Positions 25,391 to 33,684 of a stretch of 54,958 nt of DNA are shown here, in pieces. How positions within the stretch are numbered: position 1 is the first letter of the stretch; each line of letters opens with the position of its first letter. Location of the stretch: positions 1 to 54,958 of the forward strand of contig CBFHXS010000006.1 in assembly GCA_965659845.1 (NCBI GenBank), written 5' to 3'. Origin of the DNA: Brumimicrobium sp965659845. Its GTDB lineage: Bacteria; Bacteroidota; Bacteroidia; Flavobacteriales_D; Crocinitomicaceae. Below the pieces are notes generated by a model that was not told the DNA's origin, did not search any database, and saw only the letters and a list, made by a program, of their open reading frames with translations. The position numbers and the translations under genes are program-made.

Positions 25391-28147
25391 TTATTGAACA
25401 ATCAATTTTTTAGTCGTTTGACCATTTACAGTGTTGATCTGAAGGAAGTAAGTTCCTTTAGACACATTGTTTAGGTAAACTCTTGTTTGAGCAGTTTCAA
25501 TAACTACTTTAGCATCTATTAATTGTCCTGTAGCGCTCATTAATTGAACATTTCTTAGTTCATTTGAGTTTATTTTGATGTTCACATGAGAAGTCGCAGG
25601 GTTTGGAGCAATAACAATAGCCTCCAATGCATTTTCTTCTATCGATGCACATCCTTCAACTGTGAAAGTTTGTGTTGCTGAATTTTCACAACCGTTACCA
25701 TCTTGGTAAGTGTATGTTATGACGTGAGTTCCAATACCTGCAGTACTTGGATCAAATTCAGCTCCAGTGACACCAGTTCCAGAAAATGTTCCACCTATTG
25801 GTGTTCCAGATAATGTGATTGGATCGTAATTTTCACACGTAGTTTGATCTGCCCCTGCAGTTACAGAAGGTAATGCATTCACGGTTACCAGTACATCGTC
25901 GGTAACAGAACAAGCTCCATTTGTTGCGGTCGCGGTGTATGTTGATGTTGCTGTTGGAGTGAAAGGCATACCATCAGAAACACTGTTATTCCATGCAACT
26001 GTTCCTGCAGAGTTTGTTGCCGTTAGCGTAACTTCTTCACCATCACAAACTTCTTGATCAGTTCCTGCATCTAATACAGGCTCTTCATCAACTGTAACGA
26101 TAACGTCATCAGTATTCTCACAGTTATTCGCATCTGTTCCAGTCACCGTATAGGTTGTAGTCCCAACAGATGGAGTAAATGCATTCCCCTGAGTAATCGA
26201 TCCTGTCCAAGAATAAGTATCTGCTCCAGTCGCAGTTAAGGTAACCTGAGTTCCTGCACAAACATTTTCGTCTCCACCACCATCTACTGCTGGAAGAGAA
26301 TTGATAGTTACAGTCGTAGTAGCAGTTGCAATAGAACAAGAACCTGATGCAGGAATTGTATTTGTAATAGTATATGTATTCCCATTACTTGCATCAAGAG
26401 TTATTTCCCCATTTGTACCATTCAGAGATAGTCCAGCTGGTGTTGCTGTGAATGTACCTGCGCTCGACCCTGAAGGAAAAGTTGGTGATTCAACTCCAAC
26501 TTCAGCACAGTATTCAGTTGAACTGTAAGAAAAAGAAGCGTCAGGAGCTGTAGTTAATGTGATGGTTTGTGTTTCAACTTCACCGCAAGTTCCAGTTGTA
26601 GTAAACGTTACATCATATGTATTCGCAGCACTACCCGCAATATCAATTTCTCCAGTCGAAGCATCTGCAAAAACGAGACCAGCAGGTGTAGACGTAAACG
26701 TCCCTGTACCATTAATTGTAGGTACTTCATTAGCCCCACCTAAGCAGATTGTATTTGAAGAGTAAGTAAATGTTGCATCGTTAACAGGGTTTACTGTTAC
26801 TTGCAGTTGATCTGTGTCTGTACAACCGTTAGCATCAGTTAGAACTGCATCATAAGTAGTTGTTGTCGTCGGAGAAACAGATAAGGGAGATCCTGAACCT
26901 ACTAGGTTTCCTCCACCATCAAACCACTGTATAGAACCAGTTCCTGTAGCAGTAAGGTTAACCGAAGCACCGCTACAAATTGTTTCATCTGCAGCTGCTG
27001 TAATAGTCTCTGGAGGGATAGCTGTCAATGTTACTGTTTGAGTAAATTCACATCCACCACCAGCTGTTGTAACGGCCACATCGTACGTTCCAGGAGCTAA
27101 TGCTGTGAAAGAACCATTTCCTTGAGTAGTTGTGTTTCCACCGCCATCAGTAATTTCATATGTATATGTTCCATCACCACCAGCAGCGGCAGTAACGTTA
27201 ATTACGCCATTGTTATTTCCACATGTTGGCGATGTTGTCCCAACAGATGCAGATACATCGTCATAAACATCGACTAAATAACCTACAACCTCTGTCACAC
27301 ATGCTCCATCTGCCAAAAGGTAAATGGCTTGAGTAGATGGAGAAACAGTTGGAGATATTGTTGCTGTTTGTCCTGTTTCCTCAACATAAATTTGTGTAAA
27401 AGGGTTATCAGCTAATGCCCAATTGTATGCGTCAACATCACCAGTGGTTAAAGTCCCATCAACCTGAAAGCTTCCGCTTGCACAAACCTCCCCAGTAGCT
27501 GGTAGTATTGTGAAATCAGGTGTAGGCACTGTACCATTAGTAGTTAACACATCTAAGGCTGTAGATAATTGAGCAGATACAGGAGGGTTGCCAAAAGTAT
27601 AAACAGCACTAGCATCTTGCCAACCACCATTATTATCAAACATTTTCAACGTTCCTGTTGTAACTTGCTGTGAAATTATAGAGATTTGATTCGCTGGGAA
27701 ATTACTGTACTCCATTCCGAACCCAGCATAAAAATTACCTGCAGGAATATTTACAGGAGTTGCAAATTCAAAGGTATTGAAAAAACCTGCATCTATATCT
27801 GCTAAATTGATTGTCTCAGTTGCAATTACCGTTCCTGGGTTACCAGCAACTTCATCCCATATGTTTAAAGTGATTGAACCACCGGCATCATCAACGATGT
27901 CAACAGCAAACCTGAACGACACCACATTTGTTGACGCAGCAACGGTGAATGGCTCTGCCCAAAATAGAACCTCATCTGGAGTGATGATCTCATGACCTGG
28001 AATAAAACCTTCAACTCCAGTAATTATAGATAAACCCTGGGTTGCATCATAATTTCTTAACGTATCGCAAGATTGCGCATTTGCACTTGATATGGTAATC
28101 GTCAACAAAGACACTACCCCCAAGGCGTAATTGTATAATTTATTCAT
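25391..28147 (-). CDS. Large T9SS-secreted repeat adhesin (paralogue B)
   Basis: 918 residues with the same plan as adhesin A: signal peptide (to about 25), sandwich-like domain (about 26-203; SCDTLRNYDA, then AEPFTVAAST), PKD-like domain (about 208-297) and a SprB-like repeat (about 298-376; GGDGTYTYEI). Ig-like and DASFSYSS-type modules run from about 379 to 833, and the T9SS type A sorting domain from about 846 to 918 (APNPATSHVNI, VSKGTYFLQI). It has fewer Ig-like modules than A. The shared N-terminal 300 residues and the C-terminal modules show the two are paralogues. It should be exported across the outer membrane and act at the surface; the binding partner is unknown. It follows the small Lys-rich gene by 24 bases. 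Confidence 0.9.
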   Translation of the reverse strand: MNKLYNYALGVVSLLTITISSANAQSCDTLRNYDATQGLSIITGVEGFIPGHEIITPDEVLFWAEPFTVAASTNVVSFRFAVDIVDDAGGSITLNIWDEVAGNPGTVIATETINLADIDAGFFNTFEFATPVNIPAGNFYAGFGMEYSNFPANQISIISQQVTTGTLKMFDNNGGWQDASAVYTFGNPPVSAQLSTALDVLTTNGTVPTPDFTILPATGEVCASGSFQVDGTLTTGDVDAYNWALADNPFTQIYVEETGQTATISPTVSPSTQAIYLLADGACVTEVVGYLVDVYDDVSASVGTTSPTCGNNNGVINVTAAAGGDGTYTYEITDGGGNTTTQGNGSFTALAPGTYDVAVTTAGGGCEFTQTVTLTAIPPETITAAADETICSGASVNLTATGTGSIQWFDGGGNLVGSGSPLSVSPTTTTTYDAVLTDANGCTDTDQLQVTVNPVNDATFTYSSNTICLGGANEVPTINGTGTFTSTPAGLVFADASTGEIDIAGSAANTYDVTFTTTGTCGEVETQTITLTTAPDASFSYSSTEYCAEVGVESPTFPSGSSAGTFTATPAGLSLNGTNGEITLDASNGNTYTITNTIPASGSCSIATATTTVTINSLPAVDGGGDENVCAGTQVTLTATGADTYSWTGSITQGNAFTPSVGTTTYTVTGTDANNCENTDDVIVTVDEEPVLDAGTDQEVCDGEEVTLTATNSAGTVAWNNSVSDGMPFTPTATSTYTATATNGACSVTDDVLVTVNALPSVTAGADQTTCENYDPITLSGTPIGGTFSGTGVTGAEFDPSTAGIGTHVITYTYQDGNGCENSATQTFTVEGCASIEENALEAIVIAPNPATSHVNIKINSNELRNVQLMSATGQLIDAKVVIETAQTRVYLNNVSKGTYFLQINTVNGQTTKKLIVQ
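25649..27013 (-). repeat. Ig-like repeat array in adhesin B
   Basis: Encodes residues about 379-833: an Ig-like module, two DA-[ST]-F-[ST]-YSS modules, then three further Ig-like modules ending with the CENYDPITLSG module that matches the last one in adhesin A. Confidence 0.7.
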
Positions 28148-28171
28148 CTTTTAAAATTAAATTGATTAGTA

Positions 28172-28417
28172 TTAATCTTCTTTTTGCTCTTCGACTTTAG
28201 CTGTTTTTTTGCGATTAACAGCTTTAGCTTGAATTACTTTGACATCAGTTGAGTTAATTTTCTCTGCCTTTTTAATGCTTTTTACTTTAACAGATTTAAC
28301 AGCTTTTGCTTCAGTTTTCTTTATTTCAGCTTTTTGGGGAGTACTCTCCTGCTGCTGACCGAATGATAAAGCAGATCCAATTACGATAGCACTTAGGCTT
28401 AAAAGGTATTTTTTCAT
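28172..28417 (-). CDS. Small Lys-rich secreted protein (paralogue B)
   Basis: 81 residues: signal peptide MKKYLLSLSAIVIGSALSFG, then a Gln/Lys/Ala/Val-rich mature part (KAVKSVKVKSIKKAEK, KAVNRKKTAKVEEQKED) without cysteines. Composition, length, signal peptide and position match the gene at 24260-24481, although direct identity is low. It is first in a two-gene transcript with adhesin B, from a two-part promoter 19 bases upstream. A chaperone, ligand or surface-binding helper for the adhesin is possible but is inference. Confidence 0.75.
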   Translation of the reverse strand: MKKYLLSLSAIVIGSALSFGQQQESTPQKAEIKKTEAKAVKSVKVKSIKKAEKINSTDVKVIQAKAVNRKKTAKVEEQKED

Positions 28418-28436
28418 AGTAGTATTAATTTTCGAG

Positions 28437-28468
28437 CAAATATAAACTTACTTCGACGAATGAGCAAA
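28437..28468 (-). promoter_or_regulatory. Promoter of cassette B
   Basis: Minus strand: -7 element TATATTTG (28437-28444) and -33 element TTTG (28465-28468), 20 bases apart. The start codon at 28417 is 19 bases downstream. Confidence 0.7.
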
Positions 28469-28492
28469 TTTTTAACATAAAGTAGTAAAAAC

Positions 28493-28509
28493 AAACAGCA
28501 ATGCTGTTT
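28493..28509 (-). terminator. Hairpin at the ssb stop codon
   Basis: AAACAGCA (28493-28500) and TGCTGTTT (28502-28509) are perfect inverted copies overlapping the ssb stop. On the minus strand GTTTTTACTAC follows, a moderate intrinsic terminator. Confidence 0.45.
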
Positions 28510-28951
28510 AAAAGTCGTCCTCATTTAAAGTATAGTCATCCAGACTGTTATTAGCGTCCTCATCATTAAAGTCATTCTGATTAGCCTCGCCCTTCTCGTT
28601 AGTTTCGTTTTTACTCGGTCGGAGTATGTTAGTTCTTGATATATTCAATCTAATCTCAGTCTTAATACTTCCGTCTTCTTGATGAAAAGCTTTCGCGAAT
28701 GGTGTTCCTGTAAGTTCTACTAGAGCACCACTTTTTAAGAAATCAAGAATTCGCATATTCGCACCTTCTTTCTTCCATATGGTACAATTTACCCAAGTTG
28801 TTTTTGTTCTTGGCTCATTGGTTCTTTTATCTCTCCAGTTCTTATTGTGTGCTACAGGAAAATTTATTGCGATTACACCGCGATCCATTGTTTTCACTGT
28901 TGCGTCCTTTCCAATATTTCCTATTAATCGTGTTTCGAATACCGTTGCCAT
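28508..28951 (-). CDS. ssb: Single-stranded DNA-binding protein
   Basis: 147 residues. The OB fold covers about 1-112 (LIGNIGKDATVKT, FPVAHNKNW, TTWVNCTIWKK, LVELTGTPF), followed by a disordered Asn/Asp/Glu-rich tail ending NEDDF, which plays the role of the acidic C-terminal tip that binds partner proteins. Fully developed SSB length and layout; it coats single-stranded DNA in replication and repair. It follows the O-antigen-ligase-like gene after 57 bases, and a hairpin overlaps its stop. Confidence 0.92.
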   Translation of the reverse strand: MATVFETRLIGNIGKDATVKTMDRGVIAINFPVAHNKNWRDKRTNEPRTKTTWVNCTIWKKEGANMRILDFLKSGALVELTGTPFAKAFHQEDGSIKTEIRLNISRTNILRPSKNETNEKGEANQNDFNDEDANNSLDDYTLNEDDF

Positions 28952-29008
28952 GTGTGAATATTTTTATGAAAAAATGATTGAATCCTCTAATATATGTATT
29001 CGAGCCGA

Positions 29009-30562
29009 TTACTTCAAGTTAGTTCTCCCTTTATAAGTAGAAAGATAACTCACGGCAATGAAAAATGCCACGAATGTCACACCTTGCTGTGTTTCCAGAG
29101 TATCTTCAGAAATGAATGAGCCAATTGCAATCAATACAAAGGCAAGTGAAAGCAATGATTTTCCTTTTAGTGAATTTAAAATCATATAACCCCAGAATGA
29201 AAGAAATAACAAGAGCCCTGGAATACCGAATGTAATCCAAAAAGTTAGGAATTGATTGTGTGCTCTATTCCAGTTATCCTTGTCAAGTTTTGATTTGGTT
29301 TTATCGTAATATTCATTGAAGGTCAACTGCACATCTCCTGTTCCCACACCGAGTAACCAGTTGTCTCTTACGATTGCCCAGCCAATTTTAAAGTGTTCTA
29401 ATCTTTCTGTAATGCTACTGCCATTAGGGTTTCCTGTGCGTCTAAATAAATTAATGTCATTGCTAAGATTTTCAAGTCTAGATAAAGGGGAACGAGAAAG
29501 TTGATTGATATTCGTATATCCTAACTCTACGTTTGAAATATCTTCTTCTGACATTTCTTCCATGCCGTCTAAATCTTTACGCAGTCCTTTGGAACTCATG
29601 TAGCGAATTAAAGTAGACTTTATTTTATGCCCATTATGATCTTTAGCATTATATCCAATATTAGACTTTTCAGACCATGCTTTTTTCAATTCATCCTCTG
29701 CAATATAGGACATAACATGATGACCGTTTTCGTACCATACGAAGGTAGTGTCATGAATGTAAGTATTTCCACGAGGAGTTAATTCAGGTAGTTCTGAAAA
29801 GTCATTTTGTCTTGGTGGGGTGTTAAAAAAACGTATTCCTAGGAAAATAGTAAATCCAACTAATAAAACTGTAAAAGAAAGGAGAGCATATTTTATGCTT
29901 TTATTTTTTATCATCATTATGCTGTACATGATTGATGCGATGATCAAGAGAAAAAGGGAAACATAGCCAGAAAACACTTGACTTTGGTATACATAAAATA
30001 GTAACCCAGCTAAAATTATAAACCAAAGAAAGCGGAGTTTAGCTTTTAATTGAATGAGTTTAAAACACACGAGTATCGCCATCACTACAAGAATGGTATA
30101 TCTTATATGAGATCCGAAAAGTGAAACATGGCGGAAATCTGCTTGTGGATGTGACCAATCAGAGAAGAGGTTAATAGACACAGTTATACAGATTGAAGCT
30201 AAGTAGAAATAAAAGATATATGTTAGCCATGATTTTTTAATAGGAAATGCAATCACAGCTATAGGTATGACAAATAAAGGTAGCTTCGTATTAATGTCGC
30301 GAAAGGCATATTGAAAATCATTGGTATACGACAATCCCAATATATGCAAGATTAGAACTCCTACTATGAACCAAAATATCCAATTGGATTTCCAGTTTTT
30401 CCAATAACCTTTAAGGTCTGTCTTTAAGACTAAATTGCTCGCTAACCAAATTGTACCGATAGACATTAGTACTTTGTTCATTGGCAAGCCAACTGCCAAT
30501 ACAGCTAGCCCCATAAACTGAAGGAGTTGATGTACCTCGTACTTGAACAGTCTATCGAGCAT
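29009..30562 (-). CDS. O-antigen ligase-like (Wzy_C) membrane protein
   Basis: 517 residues with about ten to twelve hydrophobic segments. A large extracytoplasmic loop (about 245-390) leads into the conserved late segment RAHNQFLTFWITFGIPGL (about 425-445), the hallmark of O-antigen ligase/polymerase family proteins (WaaL/Wzy). The upstream GTGDVQLTFNEYYD also fits. It would transfer or polymerise surface polysaccharide at the periplasmic face of the inner membrane; ligase and polymerase cannot be told apart by sequence. Its start is 10 bases after the S41 protease stop, so they are probably co-transcribed. Confidence 0.87.
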   Translation of the reverse strand: MLDRLFKYEVHQLLQFMGLAVLAVGLPMNKVLMSIGTIWLASNLVLKTDLKGYWKNWKSNWIFWFIVGVLILHILGLSYTNDFQYAFRDINTKLPLFVIPIAVIAFPIKKSWLTYIFYFYLASICITVSINLFSDWSHPQADFRHVSLFGSHIRYTILVVMAILVCFKLIQLKAKLRFLWFIILAGLLFYVYQSQVFSGYVSLFLLIIASIMYSIMMIKNKSIKYALLSFTVLLVGFTIFLGIRFFNTPPRQNDFSELPELTPRGNTYIHDTTFVWYENGHHVMSYIAEDELKKAWSEKSNIGYNAKDHNGHKIKSTLIRYMSSKGLRKDLDGMEEMSEEDISNVELGYTNINQLSRSPLSRLENLSNDINLFRRTGNPNGSSITERLEHFKIGWAIVRDNWLLGVGTGDVQLTFNEYYDKTKSKLDKDNWNRAHNQFLTFWITFGIPGLLLFLSFWGYMILNSLKGKSLLSLAFVLIAIGSFISEDTLETQQGVTFVAFFIAVSYLSTYKGRTNLK

Positions 30563-30572
30563 TGAACTTCTT

Positions 30573-32204
30573 TTACTCAGCTAAAATTTCGTTGTATTCT
30601 TTGATGTCCTTGAGAACTTCCAAGGCTTCCTGGAGCGCTTGATCATGGTTGAATGAGTTTATCACTCTTCCTTCTTGAAAGTAGTATCGCGAAACGATTT
30701 CGTTTTCAATAATTTCAATGATTTGATTTTTGAATAAATCAAGGTCCTTCTCTTTGGAAGCTTTCACTTTGTCATAAAGTGCGTCATACTCTGAAATGAT
30801 CGTTTTATCGTATCCTTCCTTTTTAGCTATTTCCATCATTTTCTCCAATTCCTTTTGAGTCGCAGTAGAATAATCAAAATTTGTAGCTAAAACTGTCTTT
30901 TTAAAATCTTGATAGGCTTCCTCATTTAATTTGAAATCCGCTGGTGATGCAATGCTATCATTTTTTAACGCAAACTCAGTTGCAAAATCGAAAATGATAT
31001 TTTTTCCAATCAATAAAGCAGTTAGTCGAGCAAGTTTCTCTTTTTCAATGATCTTATCTGGTTCAATCCCTCTTCCATCAATTACGTCTCTTCCATTTTT
31101 TGTTTTAAACACTTTGATTAGTGAATCTGGAACTTCGTTTACTTCACCATCTTTTTTATGATAGTAATCAAGTTTTTGAACACACCTTCCAGATGGAGTA
31201 TAGTATTTCGCTACAGTTAATTTCATTTTCGATCCATATTTTAGATCAAATGTTCTTTGAACTAAACCTTTTCCAAAGGTAGTGTTCCCAATAATCACCG
31301 CGCGATCAAGATCTTGTAAGGCTCCTGATACAATCTCTGAAGCCGAAGCTGACCCTTCATTAACGAGAACAACGACTGGGATATCAAGGTCTATAGGGTT
31401 ATTTCTCGTAGTGTATTTTCTGTTCTCATCAAGTATTCTTCCTTTCGTTGAAACCACGAGTTGTTTCTTTGGAGTAAAAAAGTTAACGATATCAACGGCT
31501 TCAATTAACAATCCCCCTCCATTTCCTCTAAGGTCAAGAATAAATTTCTCCATTCCTTTTTCTTGTAGTCCAAGAAAAGCATTTCTCACATTTTTTGAAG
31601 CTGTTTGGGTAAAAGAATTCAATTTTGCATACCCAATTTTATCGTCAATCATTCCGCTGTAAGGAACATCAGGTAGTTTGATTTCATCCCTGTTCACAAT
31701 TGCAGTTCCTTTACCTTTTCCTGGTCTACTGTATTCAATAAGAATTTCAGAGCCTTTTGGTCCTTTTAGTGCGCTTGAAACTTCTTCAGATGATTTGTCC
31801 ACCATAGACCTGCCATCAATTGATAATATTTTGTCTCCAGCTAGTAGCCCAGCTTTGTGAGCGGGTTTATCTTTATATGGCTCTGCTATGATAACGAAAT
31901 CTCCTGTTTTTCTGATTAAAGCACCAATTCCTCCGTATTGGCCTGTTTGCATCATTCGGTAATCTTCTATGTTTGATTCATGGTAGAATACTGTGTACGG
32001 ATCAAGTTCACGCAACATAGCGTCAATTCCTGTTTTAGAGATCTCACCAGTTTTAGGATCATCGACATAGTACTTTTCCAGTGTCATGTATATATGATCC
32101 ATCAATTCAAGGTTTTTAATTACCTCGAATCCATTGGATTGTGACAGACTAGTTCCAAAAGAGAAAAAGAGTAAGAAAAGAAATAGGAAATATTTGTTCC
32201 TCAT
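30573..32204 (-). CDS. S41 family C-terminal processing peptidase
   Basis: Signal peptide (to about 22), a helical N-terminal region, a PDZ domain (about 88-172; GGIGALIRK, AGLLAGDKILSIDG) and the tail-specific protease core (about 180-380). The catalytic dyad is visible as GSASASE (S287) and FGKGLVQ (K312), spaced 25 residues as in CtpA/Tsp enzymes. The C-terminal ~160 residues are helical and charged. It should cleave periplasmic or envelope proteins. It is preceded 35 bases upstream by rnpA and followed by the O-antigen-ligase-like gene. Confidence 0.95.
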   Translation of the reverse strand: MRNKYFLFLFLLFFSFGTSLSQSNGFEVIKNLELMDHIYMTLEKYYVDDPKTGEISKTGIDAMLRELDPYTVFYHESNIEDYRMMQTGQYGGIGALIRKTGDFVIIAEPYKDKPAHKAGLLAGDKILSIDGRSMVDKSSEEVSSALKGPKGSEILIEYSRPGKGKGTAIVNRDEIKLPDVPYSGMIDDKIGYAKLNSFTQTASKNVRNAFLGLQEKGMEKFILDLRGNGGGLLIEAVDIVNFFTPKKQLVVSTKGRILDENRKYTTRNNPIDLDIPVVVLVNEGSASASEIVSGALQDLDRAVIIGNTTFGKGLVQRTFDLKYGSKMKLTVAKYYTPSGRCVQKLDYYHKKDGEVNEVPDSLIKVFKTKNGRDVIDGRGIEPDKIIEKEKLARLTALLIGKNIIFDFATEFALKNDSIASPADFKLNEEAYQDFKKTVLATNFDYSTATQKELEKMMEIAKKEGYDKTIISEYDALYDKVKASKEKDLDLFKNQIIEIIENEIVSRYYFQEGRVINSFNHDQALQEALEVLKDIKEYNEILAE

Positions 32205-32239
32205 ATGTTTATCGTTTGTTTAATAACGCAATAGCGAAG

Positions 32240-32626
32240 TTAATCATTGTCTTTTTGAGAAGGTAATTTTTGAAACAAAGATTCTATCGATTGATTTACT
32301 TTTTGGAAATCTGGCATTTCTTTGTCACTGAAAATTAAGAAAAGTATAAATTTCACCCCATTTTGTGGAACTTTCTCCTCAATTATATACTTGTTCTTTC
32401 TTACAGCCTCCTTGATTAACCTTTTAATTCGGTTCCGTTTTACCGCTTGTTTGAAGTTTCTCTTCGGTACAGAAATTGCAATTTGAAATGGTGCTGAAAA
32501 ATCATCCTTAGTTTCTAAATACCGCATCATCAAAGGAAAATGTTTAATTCTATGGCCCTTAGAAAAGACCTCATCAATGCGTTTTTTACTACTTAAGCTA
32601 TATGTTTTACCAAGGCTTTCATCCAT
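32240..32626 (-). CDS. rnpA: Ribonuclease P protein component
   Basis: 128 residues, usual length. The RNA-binding signature is VKRNRIKRLIKEAVRKNK (about 62-79), preceded by the hydrophobic core FQIAISVPKRNFKQA. It is the protein cofactor of RNase P, which matures tRNA 5' ends. It is not next to rpmH or yidC here. Its ATG lies only 4 bases after a perfect -7 element. Confidence 0.95.
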   Translation of the reverse strand: MDESLGKTYSLSSKKRIDEVFSKGHRIKHFPLMMRYLETKDDFSAPFQIAISVPKRNFKQAVKRNRIKRLIKEAVRKNKYIIEEKVPQNGVKFILFLIFSDKEMPDFQKVNQSIESLFQKLPSQKDND

Positions 32627-32630
32627 ATTA

Positions 32631-32638
32631 CAAAGCTA
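32631..32638 (-). promoter_or_regulatory. -7 element directly before rnpA
   Basis: The minus strand reads TAGCTTTG, an exact TAnnTTTG match, followed by TAAT and the ATG at 32626. A leaderless rnpA message is predicted. Confidence 0.55.
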
Positions 32639-32729
32639 ATAGAAAAAGGTATTTATATCAGTATTTAAAACTAACCATGATAATTGGCACGAAATATGAA
32701 TTCTGAATATCGAACTTAAAACAAATACG

Positions 32730-32858
32730 ATGAAACGTAAAGTAAAAACAATTGCAAAAAAGAAAATGCTAACAGCGAACCTTGAAGATTATGTTCAATT
32801 TTTGACTACCATAGCAACAAATAATAGAGCCTTTGGTCAGAAGTTTTCTCAGGGGTAG
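32730..32858 (+). CDS. Possible 42-residue basic protein
   Basis: A short frame from ATG 32730 to TAG 32858 in the gap between rnpA and thioredoxin. It encodes a Lys-rich start (MKRKVKTIAKKKMLTANLED) and a tail with FLTTIATNNRAFGQKF. An A-rich stretch precedes the ATG, as favoured for Bacteroidota starts, but no exact promoter element is seen. It ends 1 base before the thioredoxin stop on the other strand. No family recognised; it may be real or chance. Confidence 0.4.
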   Translation: MKRKVKTIAKKKMLTANLEDYVQFLTTIATNNRAFGQKFSQG

Positions 32859-32859
32859 A

Positions 32860-33156
32860 CTAAAGTATATTGTCTATTTTAGAGATTAAATCTTTTCTGC
32901 TTTGCATTCCCGCAGAGCGCCAGTGAATTTCACCTTTTTGAAATAAAAGAAAAGTAGGTACACCGCGGACTTTGTATTTTGCAGCCACTTGTTGGTTTTT
33001 GTCTACATCGATTTTTAAAATTCGAATGCTTTCGCCGAAGTGCTTTTTAACTTCATCAATTATAGGAGACATTGTTTGGCAAGGTCCACACCACGTTGCA
33101 TGAAAATCGATAAGAACTGGTTTATCTCCTTTTATGATTTCTTTAAAACTAGCCAT
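32860..33156 (-). CDS. Thioredoxin
   Basis: 98 residues with the redox site WCGPC (C23, C26) and the cis-Pro segment RGVPTFLLF. A cytoplasmic single-domain thioredoxin without signal peptide; it reduces protein disulfides. Its start overlaps the DUF983 gene by 8 bases, so it is co-expressed from the promoter at 33561-33568. Confidence 0.94.
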   Translation of the reverse strand: MASFKEIIKGDKPVLIDFHATWCGPCQTMSPIIDEVKKHFGESIRILKIDVDKNQQVAAKYKVRGVPTFLLFQKGEIHWRSAGMQSRKDLISKIDNIL

Positions 33157-33556
33157 CTTTTCTCTTTTTGTGCTTATCTATTGCATCAGGTTTATAGCTG
33201 TGAAAAAGATTAATCCAGATGAGTCTGCCTCCTCTAAACGTTATTGGAGCCATAACCACCAAAACAACTAAGATATTGATGATATAAACCCAATAGGGTG
33301 TATCACTGTAGATCAAATATGTGATAACATAAGAAGCTACAGAAAGTGCTACTGTTAGGGCATAGGCGACGTACATTGCGCCGTAGAAAAAACCAGTTTC
33401 AATTTCATACTTGTGTCCGCATTCTGAACATCGTTCGTTCATTTTATCGAACTTTGTTGGATTAAAGACCTTGTTGTGTTTGAATACTTTTCCCTCGTGG
33501 CAAACCGGACATGTCCCGTTTAGTATACTGTATAATCTGTTTTCTTTCCAGCTCAT
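33149..33556 (-). CDS. DUF983 family membrane protein
   Basis: 135 residues: an N-terminal zinc-ribbon-like part with two CxxC pairs (CPVC at 16-19, then CSEC about 38-41), followed by GFFYGAMYVAYALTV and three hydrophobic segments, the typical DUF983 layout. Function of the family is not established. It leads a two-gene unit with thioredoxin (8-base overlap), which hints at redox or metal chemistry at the membrane, but this is only context. Confidence 0.88.
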   Translation of the reverse strand: MSWKENRLYSILNGTCPVCHEGKVFKHNKVFNPTKFDKMNERCSECGHKYEIETGFFYGAMYVAYALTVALSVASYVITYLIYSDTPYWVYIINILVVLVVMAPITFRGGRLIWINLFHSYKPDAIDKHKKRKDG

Positions 33557-33560
33557 TTTA

Positions 33561-33568
33561 CAAAATTA
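33561..33568 (-). promoter_or_regulatory. -7 element directly before the DUF983 gene
   Basis: The minus strand reads TAATTTTG, followed by TAAA and the ATG at 33556, predicting a leaderless message for the DUF983-thioredoxin pair. Confidence 0.55.
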
Positions 33569-33668
33569 AGAATAAGGCGTAATTTGAAAAGTGACGTATG
33601 TCACATTCTTGCATTAAGAATAGATTTTTTCTCTATCTCTTATACTTGCCTTTTCTAAAAATTAAATC

Positions 33669-33676
33669 GAACTTTG
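33669..33676 (+). promoter_or_regulatory. Imperfect -7 element before rlmN
   Basis: GAACTTTG matches TAnnTTTG except at the first base and lies 8 bases before the ATG at 33685, so the leader would be very short. Confidence 0.35.
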
Positions 33677-33684
33677 TAAAATAC

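Noticed and set aside
20896..27013. Repetitive DNA considered as a CRISPR or satellite array
   Set aside because: The periodicity is ~210 bases with variable DNA and conserved protein pattern, in frame throughout; it encodes Ig-like modules.
31282..31662. A 126-codon frame antisense to the S41 protease
   Set aside because: Overlaps the catalytic core of a well-conserved gene and has Ser/Phe-rich composition typical of antisense shadows.
33598..33684. N-terminal extension of rlmN from an upstream ATG
   Set aside because: The extra residues do not fit RlmN and would overlap the predicted promoter element; the start at 33685 is standard.
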